From the NCBI GenBank assembly GCA_029260765.1, contig JAJDCP010000005.1, positions 100,934-164,933 on the forward strand: a stretch of DNA of 64,000 nt, in the 5' to 3' direction. The DNA is from Planctomycetota bacterium (lineage in GTDB: Bacteria; Planctomycetota; J058; JAJDCP01). The position numbers and the translations under genes are program-made. A model generated the notes under the pieces. The model worked only from the letters and a program-made list of their open reading frames with translations. It ran no database searches and had not been told where the DNA came from. Every line of letters starts with the position of its first letter. Position 1 is the stretch's first letter. Of this stretch, positions 43,037-52,127 are shown piece after piece.

Positions 43037-44008
43037 CTAGGGGACCGGCTCGGATTTTTCCGGCTTCGGAACAGGCTGAGGTTCGGGAACCGGCTGAGGT
43101 TCGGGAACCGGCTGAGGCTCGGGAATCGGCTGAGGCTCGGGAACCGGCAGAGGCTCGGGGACCGGCACCATTTCCGGCTCGGGCTCGGGCGTGGCCCGTC
43201 GGGTTGGTCCCGGCAAGGGGGCGGGAATCGCCTCGCGCTCCGTCCAAGAATGCAGCCGGCTGCGGGCAGCTTCCTGCATTGCCGCCTCATGGGTGGGGTC
43301 GATCTGCAGCACTGCCTCGAAGCTCGCCGCTGCGTCCGCACCGAAGCCCTCTGCTTGGAGCACCAGGCCCAGGTTGAACAGGTTGCGCACCTGGTCCGGT
43401 TCGTCGGCCGACATCGCGAGGGCTCGTCGGAAGGCCGATTCTGCCGGGCCAAGCTCGTCGAGCATGAAATAGGCTGCACCGAGCAGGGTCAGCCCTTCAT
43501 GCGGGAGGTCGCGATCGATCTCGAGCAGCGTCTCGCGAGCCTCAGCGGCCCGCCCGCGGTCTACCAGCATGCGCGCCAGGACCATCGCAGCTTGAACGTC
43601 TTCGGGGTCGTAGCGCAGATACCGTCGCAGGTGCTGGGTCGCGCTCCAGGTGTCCCCCTGTGCCACCCCGACGGCAGCGCGGTCGCGCTCGAGCATCTCT
43701 TGTTGGCCCGATTCGGCGAGCTCTTGGGCCCACGCCAGCATCACCTGGCTGGCGAGCAGGCTTTCGACGCGACGCGGCCGATCTTCACAAGCCTCCGAGA
43801 GCTCGAACCAGACCTCGGCCAGCTGGCGCCGCGCCTGAAAGGTGGGGGGCGCGACGCTCTGGGCCGTGGCGATGGCTTCCTCGGCGTCGCTGTCACCGGC
43901 GCGGGCGAGCTTGTGAGCCTCCGCGATCGACTCGGCGAAGTTGGGCTGGCTCGCACAGCCAGCGAAAACCGCCATGACCAGTACGACGATCAGCTCTCTT
44001 GGCCCCAT
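43037..44008 (-). CDS. tadD: TPR lipoprotein, TadD-like
   Basis: A 323-residue lipoprotein. ATG at 44008 is preferred because AAGGAG lies six bases upstream; a longer frame starts at 44029. Signal peptide and lipobox VFAGC (Cys18) are clear. TPR units fill residues ~25-260 (ATQHLRRYLRYDPEDVQAAMVLARMLVDRG, NLFNLGLVLQAEGFGADAAASFEAVLQIDPTHEAAM). The C-terminal ~60 residues are a Pro/Glu/Val/Gln tail in which a six-residue unit (VPEPQP) repeats, encoded by ~18-bp DNA repeats at 43068-43167. Position after tadC matches tadD, an outer-membrane pilotin-like lipoprotein of Tad systems. Confidence 0.7.
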   Translation of the reverse strand: MGPRELIVVLVMAVFAGCASQPNFAESIAEAHKLARAGDSDAEEAIATAQSVAPPTFQARRQLAEVWFELSEACEDRPRRVESLLASQVMLAWAQELAESGQQEMLERDRAAVGVAQGDTWSATQHLRRYLRYDPEDVQAAMVLARMLVDRGRAAEARETLLEIDRDLPHEGLTLLGAAYFMLDELGPAESAFRRALAMSADEPDQVRNLFNLGLVLQAEGFGADAAASFEAVLQIDPTHEAAMQEAARSRLHSWTEREAIPAPLPGPTRRATPEPEPEMVPVPEPLPVPEPQPIPEPQPVPEPQPVPEPQPVPKPEKSEPVP

Positions 44009-44030
44009 ACCCATCTCCTTCGTGAACACG

Positions 44031-44894
44031 TCATCCGAACAGACGCACGTTCAGGAACTCCAGAATTCTCAACATGAAAGGGCCGGCGCCCAACAGGATC
44101 ACCGACGGCAGGAAGCACAACACGGTCGGGAAGACCATCCGCACTGCCAGGCGTTCGGCTTGCATGCGCACCTTCTCGAAGACGCGACCGCGCAGCATCT
44201 CCGACTGTGTGCGCAAGATACGGGAGAGCCCCGAGCCGTGCCGTTCTCCCTGCACGATGCTGGCGACGATGGCGTGGATTTCGGGCACCCGCACCCGCGC
44301 GGCGAAGCCGCGGTAGGCCCTTGCGCGTGGCACTCCGCCGCGCAGTTCGCGGTCGAGCCTGTCCAATTCTACCGTCAACGGCCCCCTGTCCTTCGTGCCG
44401 ACGACAATCCGTCGCAGCGCGTCGTCCAGCCCCAGGCCGGCTTCTACCAGACTCACCAGCAGGTCGAGCACGAGCAACAGGTCCCTCTCAATCAGGCGGG
44501 TTCGGACTCCCGCTCGCAGGAAGAGGTAGAGCTCTGGAAGCAGCAAGCCGATCGTCGCGGTCAAGAACGCGGCTGCCCCCGCAAGCCAGGGTCGGGCTCC
44601 CACAGACAGGCAAAGCGCCCAGACGACGATCGCCAAAGACACGGCGAGCACTGCCGCCAGCAGCCGCCAGCGCATAAAGCTCTCGAAAGCCGCGTTCCCA
44701 GACCAACCGGCACGATCCAAACGGGCCTGGTAGATCCACGCCCGCGGACCCGAAGGTCGGGCCTGCAGCGCCTCGGGCTCCGGAAGCTCACGCACCGGCT
44801 CGGTCAGGCCGGCTCTGCTCGGTTTCGGTCGCAACCAGAGCAGCAGCCCCAGCGCGCACAGACACACCAGCAATCCTGCAAGGTTGCCCATCAC
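44031..44894 (-). CDS. tadC: Tad pilus inner-membrane protein TadC
   Basis: A 287-residue type II secretion F domain protein, which with TadB forms the inner-membrane platform of the Tad pilus. Hydrophobic segments lie near residues 5-22, 70-95, 100-125 and 255-280. The T2SF pattern is visible in LLLVLDLLVSLVEAGLGLDDALRRIV and QSEMLRGRVFEKVRMQAERLAVRMVFPTVLCFLPSVILLG. GTG at 44894 and ATG at 44891 are adjacent start options. It follows tadB by 7 bp. Confidence 0.85.
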   Translation of the reverse strand: MMGNLAGLLVCLCALGLLLWLRPKPSRAGLTEPVRELPEPEALQARPSGPRAWIYQARLDRAGWSGNAAFESFMRWRLLAAVLAVSLAIVVWALCLSVGARPWLAGAAAFLTATIGLLLPELYLFLRAGVRTRLIERDLLLVLDLLVSLVEAGLGLDDALRRIVVGTKDRGPLTVELDRLDRELRGGVPRARAYRGFAARVRVPEIHAIVASIVQGERHGSGLSRILRTQSEMLRGRVFEKVRMQAERLAVRMVFPTVLCFLPSVILLGAGPFMLRILEFLNVRLFG

Positions 44895-44901
44895 TGGCGC
44901 C

Positions 44902-45810
44902 TCATACTTGGACCCGCCGCAGGAGCCACCAGATCCAGACCAGGCCGGTAGCCTGGAACAGCCCAGCCACGATCAGAATCAACCGTCCGCCAGGTTTGGT
45001 CCACAGAGTCTCCTGGATGCCGGGGTACAGCAGCCACATCACCACGACGACTGCGTAGCTGATCATCATGATCGCCAGCACCGAGGTTTTGGAGGCGGCC
45101 GTGGCTGTCTGCAGGCGGCGCTTGAGGCGGCGTCGGTCGCGCAGGATGGTGGCGACGCGTCGCAGCGGCTGAGCGAGCTCTCCGCCGATCTCCCACTTGA
45201 CGCGCACCACTTTGGCCAGCAGCTGGCAGCCATCGCCGCCCAGCAGCTGCGCAAGCCGGTCGAGTGCATCGGGAAAAGCGAGCCCCGCGCCCGTCTGGCG
45301 CAAGACAGCGTCCAGCTCACTGGCGATGGGCCCGTCGAGCTCAGCTGCAGCGAAAGTGAAAGCCTCCAGCAGATCCAGGCCGGACGCCAGCCCCCCGATC
45401 ACCAGGTCGAGCGCCTCGGGCAGGCGCGCTTCGACCCGATTCATGCGCACATCGCCCAGCAGCTTCAGTCCGAGCGCGGCCAGCAGCACGGCAGCGGCGG
45501 TCGCCCCCAAAGCGGCGGGCCAGCCGCTTCCCAGGCTGACGATCAGCGCGAGGATCGCCAAGAAGGGCAGGCCCCAGGCTAGCACGCCTGCCATCGAGAT
45601 CTGCAGTCCGGCCCGGCGCAGTCCGCGCGCAGCTCCCGATTTCTGGCGCGGCAACGCTTGGGGGATGGCCTCAGCCACCTCGGCCTCTGGCCCGCCAGAA
45701 GACAGTCTTTGCAGCACGCGCTGACTGCGGCGCCGGCGTTGGGTCAGCAGCACCGCCAACCAGGCAGTGGCGGCCAGCAGGCACAGCACAACGACATCGA
45801 GTCCGGTCAT
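44902..45810 (-). CDS. tadB: Tad pilus inner-membrane protein TadB
   Basis: A 302-residue T2SF domain protein with an N-terminal helix (5-25), paired helices (72-118) and two C-terminal helices (240-300). Conserved elements are RLPEALDLVIGGLASGLDLLEAF and LTRLAQLLGG-like segments, followed by LRDRRRLKRRLQTATAASKTSVLAIMMISY. It overlaps the tadA stop by ATGA, so the two are coupled. Partner of TadC. Confidence 0.87.
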   Translation of the reverse strand: MTGLDVVVLCLLAATAWLAVLLTQRRRRSQRVLQRLSSGGPEAEVAEAIPQALPRQKSGAARGLRRAGLQISMAGVLAWGLPFLAILALIVSLGSGWPAALGATAAAVLLAALGLKLLGDVRMNRVEARLPEALDLVIGGLASGLDLLEAFTFAAAELDGPIASELDAVLRQTGAGLAFPDALDRLAQLLGGDGCQLLAKVVRVKWEIGGELAQPLRRVATILRDRRRLKRRLQTATAASKTSVLAIMMISYAVVVVMWLLYPGIQETLWTKPGGRLILIVAGLFQATGLVWIWWLLRRVQV

Positions 45811-47882
45811 GTCGGCCGCCCGGGTTTTTCGTCCTCAATGTCCTGACTGGGCTCGCCGTCAGCCGCACCCGGCTCGTCAGCGCTGATCGCCGGAAACTCG
45901 CCGGTTTCTTCTGGGGGGCCGAGGTCCAAGCCGTTGGCGATCAGTTGGGTCTGGTCATTGCGGCTGAAGCCGTACTTCTGGCGTTCTTCGTCTTCGGGCC
46001 ACATGAGCTGGGTGGCGTCATTCTGGCCAAACCCGAGCTCTTCGCGCTCATCTCCGCTCGTGTCGTCGAGGGGGGCCTCATCCCTGGCAGTTCGAAGCAC
46101 CGCCGTGGGGTCGTCCCGGTCCGTGTCGGGGCTCGATGTGCTTCGGGAGCCCGCCGGCTGAAGGCGCTTGCCAAAGGGCAGGTATGCGCCCGATTCGTCG
46201 GTCGATGATGTCTCGAACAGCTCTTCGTTGAAGCTCGAGTAGGCAACCTTCGCTTCCGGCTCGTCGGGTCCCAGTTGGATGGGCTCTTCCCCTTCAAGGG
46301 CGGGATACTGGCCTGTGATTCGTGGGCTGAGCGCTGCTGTATCGTCCATGCTGGGACGCGGTACTGCCTGGGTCGTACCGCTGTCGAGCATCGCGTAGGG
46401 GGCTGTAGCCGAGAGAGGATCCTTCGTCGGCTCGTGCACCCCCCCGACACGGCCACTCTCCAAGGCCTCGAGCGTGATGGTCTCCATCTCGTCCCGGCGC
46501 AGCGGGCCGGAGGTCTGGGTCTGCGGCTCGCTGTGCACCCGCACGGTCTTCGGCACGGCCAAGATGCTGCTGCGCCTCTTCTGCAGCACCGTGCGCGCCG
46601 ACTCCTGGGTCGCGAGGTACCTGCCCAGGACGCGGCCATCCTGGACTCCGGTTTGTTCAAAGCTGAAGATCTCGGCAGTCTGGATGTCTTCGCCTTGCAT
46701 GCCCACGACTTCGGCAACGGCAACCAGGCGGCGCGACCCGTCGTCCAGCCGTTCGACGTGGCAGATCAGGTCGAGGGCCGAAGCGATCTGCTGGCGGATC
46801 GAACGCGTAGGCAGCTCTTCGCCTGCCAGCAGCACCATGGTCTCGAGGCGGGAGAGAGCGTCGTATGGGGAGTTGCTGTGGATGGTGGTCAGGCCACCTT
46901 CGTTGCCGGTGTTCATGGCCTGCAGCATGTCGAAGGCCTCGGCTCCGCGGACCTCGCCGACGATCAGGCGGTCGGGCCGCATGCGCAGCGAGTTGATGAA
47001 CAGGCTGCGGATTCCGATCTCGCCTCTGCCTTCGATGTTTGCGGGCCGACTCTGCAGCGAGATCACGTGTTTGTGGTGGATCCGTAGCTCGGCTACATCC
47101 TCCAGCGTCACGATGCGCTCGCTGGCTGGAATCGCTTCCGATAATACGTTGAGCAGCGTCGTCTTGCCTGCGCCCGAGCCGCCCGAGATCAGAATGTTCA
47201 GCCGCGCCTGCACCGCGTCGACCAGGAAGGCCGCGATCTCACGTGAGAGGCTTCCGAGCCGCAGCAGATCGTCCAAGGAGATGATCGCGCGGTTGTAGCG
47301 GCGGATCGACAGCAGCGGGCCGCAGGTCGAAAGCGGCGGCAGCACTACATTGACGCGGCTGCCATCGGGCAGGCGCACGTCCGCCATCGGGCTGCCTTCA
47401 TCAACGTGGCGTCCGCCCCGGCGCACCATGCGGTCGATGATGCGCCGTAGATGGGCCTCATCCCTGAAGCGGACGACGCTCTGCTCGAGGCTGCCGAAGC
47501 GCTCTACCCACACCTCTTCAAAGCCGTTAACCAGGATATCGCTGACCGATGCGTCGGCCATCAGGGGCCAGAGGGGCCCGACCCCCAGAGTCTCTTCGAG
47601 CAGGTCGCGTACCAGCCGGTTCTTCTCGGCACCGGTCAGATTGAATTCCCGCTCGTCGATGGCTTGCGCCACCAGGTTCTCCACGGTCAGCTCGAAGGCT
47701 TTGCGGTCGCGCTCGGGGTCGAATTGCGACAGGTCCAGGTCGAGGATGCGTTCATAGAGCGTGTTGCGGGCTCTCTGGTACTCTGCGGCTGTGTCCAGGG
47801 AGACGCGCTGCCCGCGGCCTCCCAGCTTTCCATGGGGTGGGCGCCGTTCCTTCTGGCGATGGATTCGATCTCGCAGCGACAC
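45807..47882 (-). CDS. tadA: Tad pilus assembly/retraction ATPase TadA (CpaF) with long C-terminal tail
   Basis: A 691-residue VirB11-type ATPase driving Tad pilus extension and retraction. Walker A is GGSGAGKTTLLN (233-245), the Asp box is TLEDVAELRI, and Walker B is RLIVGEVRGAEAFDML (305-320). The His box is LTTIHSNSPYDALSRLE. The core ends near residue 430, the usual CpaF length. The remaining ~260 residues are a Ser/Thr/Asp/Glu/Pro-rich low-complexity tail with scattered aromatic short motifs (FGQNDATQLMWP, FSRNDQTQLIANG). This tail is not typical. GTG start with GGAGG upstream; 6 bp behind tadZ. Confidence 0.93.
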   Translation of the reverse strand: MSLRDRIHRQKERRPPHGKLGGRGQRVSLDTAAEYQRARNTLYERILDLDLSQFDPERDRKAFELTVENLVAQAIDEREFNLTGAEKNRLVRDLLEETLGVGPLWPLMADASVSDILVNGFEEVWVERFGSLEQSVVRFRDEAHLRRIIDRMVRRGGRHVDEGSPMADVRLPDGSRVNVVLPPLSTCGPLLSIRRYNRAIISLDDLLRLGSLSREIAAFLVDAVQARLNILISGGSGAGKTTLLNVLSEAIPASERIVTLEDVAELRIHHKHVISLQSRPANIEGRGEIGIRSLFINSLRMRPDRLIVGEVRGAEAFDMLQAMNTGNEGGLTTIHSNSPYDALSRLETMVLLAGEELPTRSIRQQIASALDLICHVERLDDGSRRLVAVAEVVGMQGEDIQTAEIFSFEQTGVQDGRVLGRYLATQESARTVLQKRRSSILAVPKTVRVHSEPQTQTSGPLRRDEMETITLEALESGRVGGVHEPTKDPLSATAPYAMLDSGTTQAVPRPSMDDTAALSPRITGQYPALEGEEPIQLGPDEPEAKVAYSSFNEELFETSSTDESGAYLPFGKRLQPAGSRSTSSPDTDRDDPTAVLRTARDEAPLDDTSGDEREELGFGQNDATQLMWPEDEERQKYGFSRNDQTQLIANGLDLGPPEETGEFPAISADEPGAADGEPSQDIEDEKPGRPT

Positions 47883-47888
47883 CTGTGC

Positions 47889-49088
47889 TCAACCTCCGAA
47901 AAGACGGCTCAGCAGGCCGCTGCGTTTCTTGATCGGCTGGATCTCGGCGTCGCCTATCAGCACTTGTGCCAGCTCGCGCAAGGCGACGGAAAAGCGTGTC
48001 TTGGGCTCGGACAGCACCAGCGGAACGCCTTCGTTGATCGCGATCAGGCAGCGGCGTTCGTAGGGACAGAGCGCCTCGACGGCGTGGCCGAGCGCCTGCC
48101 CGACTTCCTCGAAATCGACATTGCCCTCGAAGTCGTTGTAGCGGTTCAACACGACCAGGAACTTCTCCGCGGCGTACTCGAGGTCCTGCAACACCCCCAG
48201 CAAGTGGCGCGTAGCGCGGATGGTCGGCACCACAGCTTCCAACAGCAAACAGACGCGGTTGCAGAGGTCCAGCAGCGTCAAGGTGTAGGCATCGACGCCG
48301 ATCTCGCCATCGCAGATGACCACCGAGTACATGTCCTGCAGGGTCAGGAGCACGCGCGCCAGCCCATGCTGGTCCAGCGGTGCATCGATCCGCAGCGGTG
48401 CGTCGAGAAACCACAAGCCACTGCGCTCGTCGCGTACCATCAGCGAGCGGATCAGCTCGCTGTCGAGACGATCCTCCGCCTGCACGGCCTCCAGCAACCC
48501 ACTCTTGGGATCGAAGCCCAGGTAGTTGCGCGCGTTTCCGTACTGGCGGGTGGTGTCGACCAGGCAGACTTCGTCATCGAGGCCGGCTGCGAGCAGGGTC
48601 GCAAGGTTCACGGCCACGGTCGTTCGTCCCACCCCGCCCTTGCAACCGAAGATGCCGAAGATCTGCCCCTTGCTGGCGCGCGCTTCCGGGAGCCGCCCGC
48701 TCAGCAAGACTCTGTCCAGCACCTCACTGACTTCCTGGCGCGAGAGTGGGAAGCGCAGCACGTCTTGGAAACCCGCGCGGATCGCCTGCAAAATGCACTC
48801 GGACTCGGTCTGGTTGGCCCGCAGAGTCTGGGGCTGGTAGATCCCGACTGTCACGGCCTTGGGCAGCTGCGCCAGGCGGCGCATGCTGAGCTTGTCCTCC
48901 ATCACGTCTGCCAGGTCGCAAGCGACCAGGTGGGGTCGGTTGGCGCGTCCCAGATTCAAAGCCCGGGCCACCGACTCGGCGCCGATGAAGCGTGCCCGCT
49001 CGTCCAACACTTCGTGCAGGCTGGCCTGGATCTGCTCGCGCAGGGTGGCCTGGGGGCTGACGATCAGAACCCGAATCGCTTCGTCCAA
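47889..49088 (-). CDS. tadZ: Tad pilus localisation ATPase TadZ/CpaE
   Basis: A 399-residue protein with a receiver-like N-terminal domain (VLIVSPQATLREQIQASL ... PHLVACDLADV, residues 5-120) and a MinD/ParA-type ATPase domain. The P-loop is GIFGCKGGVGRTTVAVNLATLL, with the deviant Walker lysine followed by Arg-Thr-Thr, a TadZ-like variant. The Walker A' Asp lies in VCLVDTTRQYGN. TadZ marks the site of the pilus. No ATG precedes the conserved RVLIVS; TTG at 49086-49088 with GGAGAGAG upstream is the best start. The upstream cpaC stop is 22 bp away. Confidence 0.88.
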   Translation of the reverse strand: MDEAIRVLIVSPQATLREQIQASLHEVLDERARFIGAESVARALNLGRANRPHLVACDLADVMEDKLSMRRLAQLPKAVTVGIYQPQTLRANQTESECILQAIRAGFQDVLRFPLSRQEVSEVLDRVLLSGRLPEARASKGQIFGIFGCKGGVGRTTVAVNLATLLAAGLDDEVCLVDTTRQYGNARNYLGFDPKSGLLEAVQAEDRLDSELIRSLMVRDERSGLWFLDAPLRIDAPLDQHGLARVLLTLQDMYSVVICDGEIGVDAYTLTLLDLCNRVCLLLEAVVPTIRATRHLLGVLQDLEYAAEKFLVVLNRYNDFEGNVDFEEVGQALGHAVEALCPYERRCLIAINEGVPLVLSEPKTRFSVALRELAQVLIGDAEIQPIKKRSGLLSRLFGG

Positions 49089-49110
49089 CGCTCTCTCTCC
49101 GTGCCTGGTC

Positions 49111-51696
49111 TCAGGGCTGTGGCTGCTGCGGGCCGCCGACCCGCAGCTGTGGATCGGGCAGCTGCAACTGCAGCAAGCGGGTGCTCTGGCCATGCACCAG
49201 CTCAGGAAACACGACCATTACGATCTCCCGTTCGTCCTCGCGTTCGACGCGCTCGGTGAACAGCCAGCCGATGATGGGAATGTCACCGAGGATCGGGACT
49301 TTGGCGACATCTTCGCTCGTCGAGCGGATGATGATCCCGCCGAGCACCAGTCCTTCGTCCACCCGCAGGCGTGCGGTCGTGTTGAGGCTGCGTTCGCGGA
49401 AGACCTCAAAGATCGGCGGACGGCCGTTGCCGCCTTCGGCCTGCAGGCTCGCGTCGATCTCGCTGACCATCGGCCGCACATCGATGGTGACCGAGCCGTC
49501 CTCTTCGACCAGGGGCAGGATGTCGAGGCTGATGCCGTAGGGCAGGAATTCGAAGCCCTGCAACGTGCTGGAGTTGGTGGCCACGACTTCTTCGACCGCC
49601 ACCGAGCCACCGACAAAGAAACTCGCCGGCTCGCCCGTCAGCGTGACCAATGTCGGCTCGGCCAGCGTGCGGACGTGGCCTTCTTGCTCGAGGGCCTCGA
49701 CCACGCCGTCGAAGGCGAATTTGTCGCTGACGATGGCAAACTCGTTGCGCGCCTCGCCGCTGAGCACGCGGAAGACATCGAGCACATCGTGGGGGGCGCC
49801 CCCCGGCCCAGGTCCTGTGCCGGAGATGGGGGCGTCGGGGAAAGGCACGCCGAGCTGGGCCGAATAATCTGCCCAGGCCACGCCGCTGTTGACGGCGAAC
49901 GAGCGCGCCCAGGCCCGGCTGACTTCTAGCAGCCGCACGGAGACCAACACCTGGGGGATGGAGGCGACTTTGACGAAGCTGAGCAGACGCCCATTCTTGC
50001 TCTGCACGATCAGCCCGCGGGCGACGTTGCGTTTCAGATCGTTGGCCTCGAGGGGGGCGCGCGCTCCACCGCTCGAGCTGACCCCCAGTGCGCCCGCCCC
50101 CGCGCCGCTGCCGCCGACTGCCTCGCCCCCGCTGGAGGGCTCGCTGCCTTCGATCAGGCCGCCGCCGGCGTCAGCCAGCACCTCAAAGCCCTTGCCATCA
50201 CCGCCCAACACACGGTCGGCGACAGTCAGCAAGCGCACGTACGATGGCGCATCGGCCACGCTGCCCTCGAGCAGATAGACCCCTGCGCTGGCCGGTCCCA
50301 GGCGCCGCACCGTGACGTCAGGGGCGCGCACACTGAGCTCGCGGCGCAACAGGCCCAGCTCGTTCTGCAGCATGCCGCCGATACGGAGCTGACTGACCAG
50401 CTGGCCGTCGGCTCCGACCAGGGTCTGACCGGACAGCAGCGCCTGCTCCAGCTCGTCGAAGCGCAAGCCAGGCACGGGAGTCGGCTCGGCGCCGTCGCTG
50501 CCCGCCGCGACCAGCATCAGGCTCTGCACCGAGCTATCGAGCATGCGTAGCGCTGTGGTGACCAGCTCAAGGAACAGGGTGGGATCGTCGACCTCGCCCT
50601 CCAGGGTGAACGTGTCGTGCGCGTCGTCGGCAACGGGACCGGCCAGCTCGCGGGTGACGCGGATGCCGGGCAACGACTGCTCGAGCGCGCTCTGCATGCG
50701 TTGTTCCAGGAAGGGTCCTGCGCCCTGCTCAGGTCCAAAGCGCATGTAGCTGACCAGCCGACCGCCTGCGCCGCTGACGACATCGGCGTGACGCAGTGCC
50801 TGTTCGAGCCGCGTCAGGCCCACGTTGCCCGCCTCAGCGGCGGCCTGGCCCAGAATCTGCAGGCTGCCGAGGTCCTCGCCCAAGAAGCTCAGGGCCACCG
50901 TCAGCAGTTCCTGATAGAGGCGTCCGTCCACCAGGCTACCACGCAGAACGAAGCTGTCTCTGGCGTCGTCAGGGACCCGGCCGGTCTGGACGCGCTCGAC
51001 CGTGACGCCCTCGCAGAGCCGTCCCAGCTGCTGGCCGATACGCTGGTCGAGCGGCAGCATGCGGCTCTTCAGGGTCAGAAGGTTGATGACACTGACGGCG
51101 CCGGGGGCATGCTCGCTGGGCACGACCTCGACCGGGGTCTGGGCGTCGTTCTCTGGATCCTCGCCGACCTGGACGAGCAGGTAGCGGGAATCGTCGACAG
51201 ACACCGCTTGCAGCCCGCCGGCGAAGGCCGCGCTGAGCTCTACGGCGGCCAGCATGCTCGCGTTGCTCTCGACCAGGCCGGTCAAGATCAAGGCGTTGCC
51301 GTCGCTGCTTGTCTCGACGCTGATGGCGGGATCGATCTCTGCCAGCCGCGTACGCAGCGGCTCGAGATCGCGTTCGTTGATCACCTCGAGCTCGCGCCGG
51401 GAGCCATCTTCGAACCACAAGATCAGGTTCGTGTGCCCGGGGAGCTTGGCGTTGAGCAGCACCTCCTGGGGTGTCGCCAGGATCACTCCCAGCCGGTCGG
51501 CCTGGCCCACCGCTATCCGGACCAGCGGCAGTTCGAGAGGGCCGAGCAGGTGGGTGTGCCCTACCACGATCCGCAGCGGGCTCGAGTCCTGTTCCGCTTC
51601 CTGACCGAGCGCTGGAGTCTGTCCCCAGAAGAGAAACAGCAGCCCGGCGAGCAGGAGGCGCGTCCAGCCATGCCTTCGCAAGTCGCCCAGGTTCAT
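49111..51696 (-). CDS. cpaC: Tad pilus outer-membrane secretin CpaC/RcpA with repeated BON-like modules
   Basis: An 861-residue secretin, longer than most CpaC/RcpA (450-600). Signal peptide (about residues 10-35, TRLLLAGLLFLFWGQTPALGQ). An N-terminal N0-like part has VVGHTHLLGPLELPLVRIAVGQ, and the usual GDNALILTGLVES BON-like region follows. Three further related modules come next: DARDSFVLRGSLVDGRLYQELL, DAHDTFTLEGEVDDPTLFLELV and AGVYLLEGSVADAPSYVRLL. The secretin domain near the C-terminus carries VLVSVRLLEVSR, GEPASFFVGGSVAVEE and VPILGDIPIIGWLF. ATG at 51696 with GGAGAG upstream is chosen; frames upstream lack homology. First gene of the tad operon. Confidence 0.85.
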   Translation of the reverse strand: MNLGDLRRHGWTRLLLAGLLFLFWGQTPALGQEAEQDSSPLRIVVGHTHLLGPLELPLVRIAVGQADRLGVILATPQEVLLNAKLPGHTNLILWFEDGSRRELEVINERDLEPLRTRLAEIDPAISVETSSDGNALILTGLVESNASMLAAVELSAAFAGGLQAVSVDDSRYLLVQVGEDPENDAQTPVEVVPSEHAPGAVSVINLLTLKSRMLPLDQRIGQQLGRLCEGVTVERVQTGRVPDDARDSFVLRGSLVDGRLYQELLTVALSFLGEDLGSLQILGQAAAEAGNVGLTRLEQALRHADVVSGAGGRLVSYMRFGPEQGAGPFLEQRMQSALEQSLPGIRVTRELAGPVADDAHDTFTLEGEVDDPTLFLELVTTALRMLDSSVQSLMLVAAGSDGAEPTPVPGLRFDELEQALLSGQTLVGADGQLVSQLRIGGMLQNELGLLRRELSVRAPDVTVRRLGPASAGVYLLEGSVADAPSYVRLLTVADRVLGGDGKGFEVLADAGGGLIEGSEPSSGGEAVGGSGAGAGALGVSSSGGARAPLEANDLKRNVARGLIVQSKNGRLLSFVKVASIPQVLVSVRLLEVSRAWARSFAVNSGVAWADYSAQLGVPFPDAPISGTGPGPGGAPHDVLDVFRVLSGEARNEFAIVSDKFAFDGVVEALEQEGHVRTLAEPTLVTLTGEPASFFVGGSVAVEEVVATNSSTLQGFEFLPYGISLDILPLVEEDGSVTIDVRPMVSEIDASLQAEGGNGRPPIFEVFRERSLNTTARLRVDEGLVLGGIIIRSTSEDVAKVPILGDIPIIGWLFTERVEREDEREIVMVVFPELVHGQSTRLLQLQLPDPQLRVGGPQQPQP

Positions 51697-52127
51697 CAGT
51701 CTTGCTCTCCGCATTTCAACGGTCGCATCCTCTGTTTTCTCAACGGTTTGAGGCTTGCAGCCCCGGACCGGAGCTCGCGCGCCCAGCGGCTGGTCCGGTA
51801 TGGCATAGCGAGCTGAATTGATCGAAGATCGCAGAGGATACAGGAAAACCGCCTGGTTTTCAGTATCGAATCTGGGCCCTGCCCATCGAGGCTCGGCGAG
51901 GTACCCGTGATCCATCGGCAGAGCGGTGGATTTTTTGCGAGCAAGGGATCGGTCTGTAAGGCCGATGGTGGGCGCACTGTCCGCTTGTATGGCAGAGTCT
52001 TACCCGAGTTGGCCAGGATTTAGTTTGTTTTCTGCGGCAAATCCCGCCACAATTCAACCAAATCAAGAACAGTGTGGGCACAAATTGTTGAGGCCTCAGT
52101 GGGGGGCCGGCATGGGGGGAAATCAAG
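51697..52127. other. Divergent regulatory gap between cpaC and the two-repeat secreted protein
   Basis: 431 bp without a gene. A perfect 7-bp inverted repeat GAAAACC/GGTTTTC (51844-51861) with a GCCT loop could be an operator for the tad operon. On the plus strand TTGTTT (52025-52030) and CACAAT (52048-52053) are 17 bp apart and could drive the gene at 52128. Confidence 0.35.

Noticed and set aside
47451..49259. 602-codon frame on the plus strand
   Set aside because: Antisense to tadA and tadZ, which have full motif sets.
50617..51816. 399-codon frame on the plus strand
   Set aside because: Antisense to the cpaC coding region; no homology recognised.
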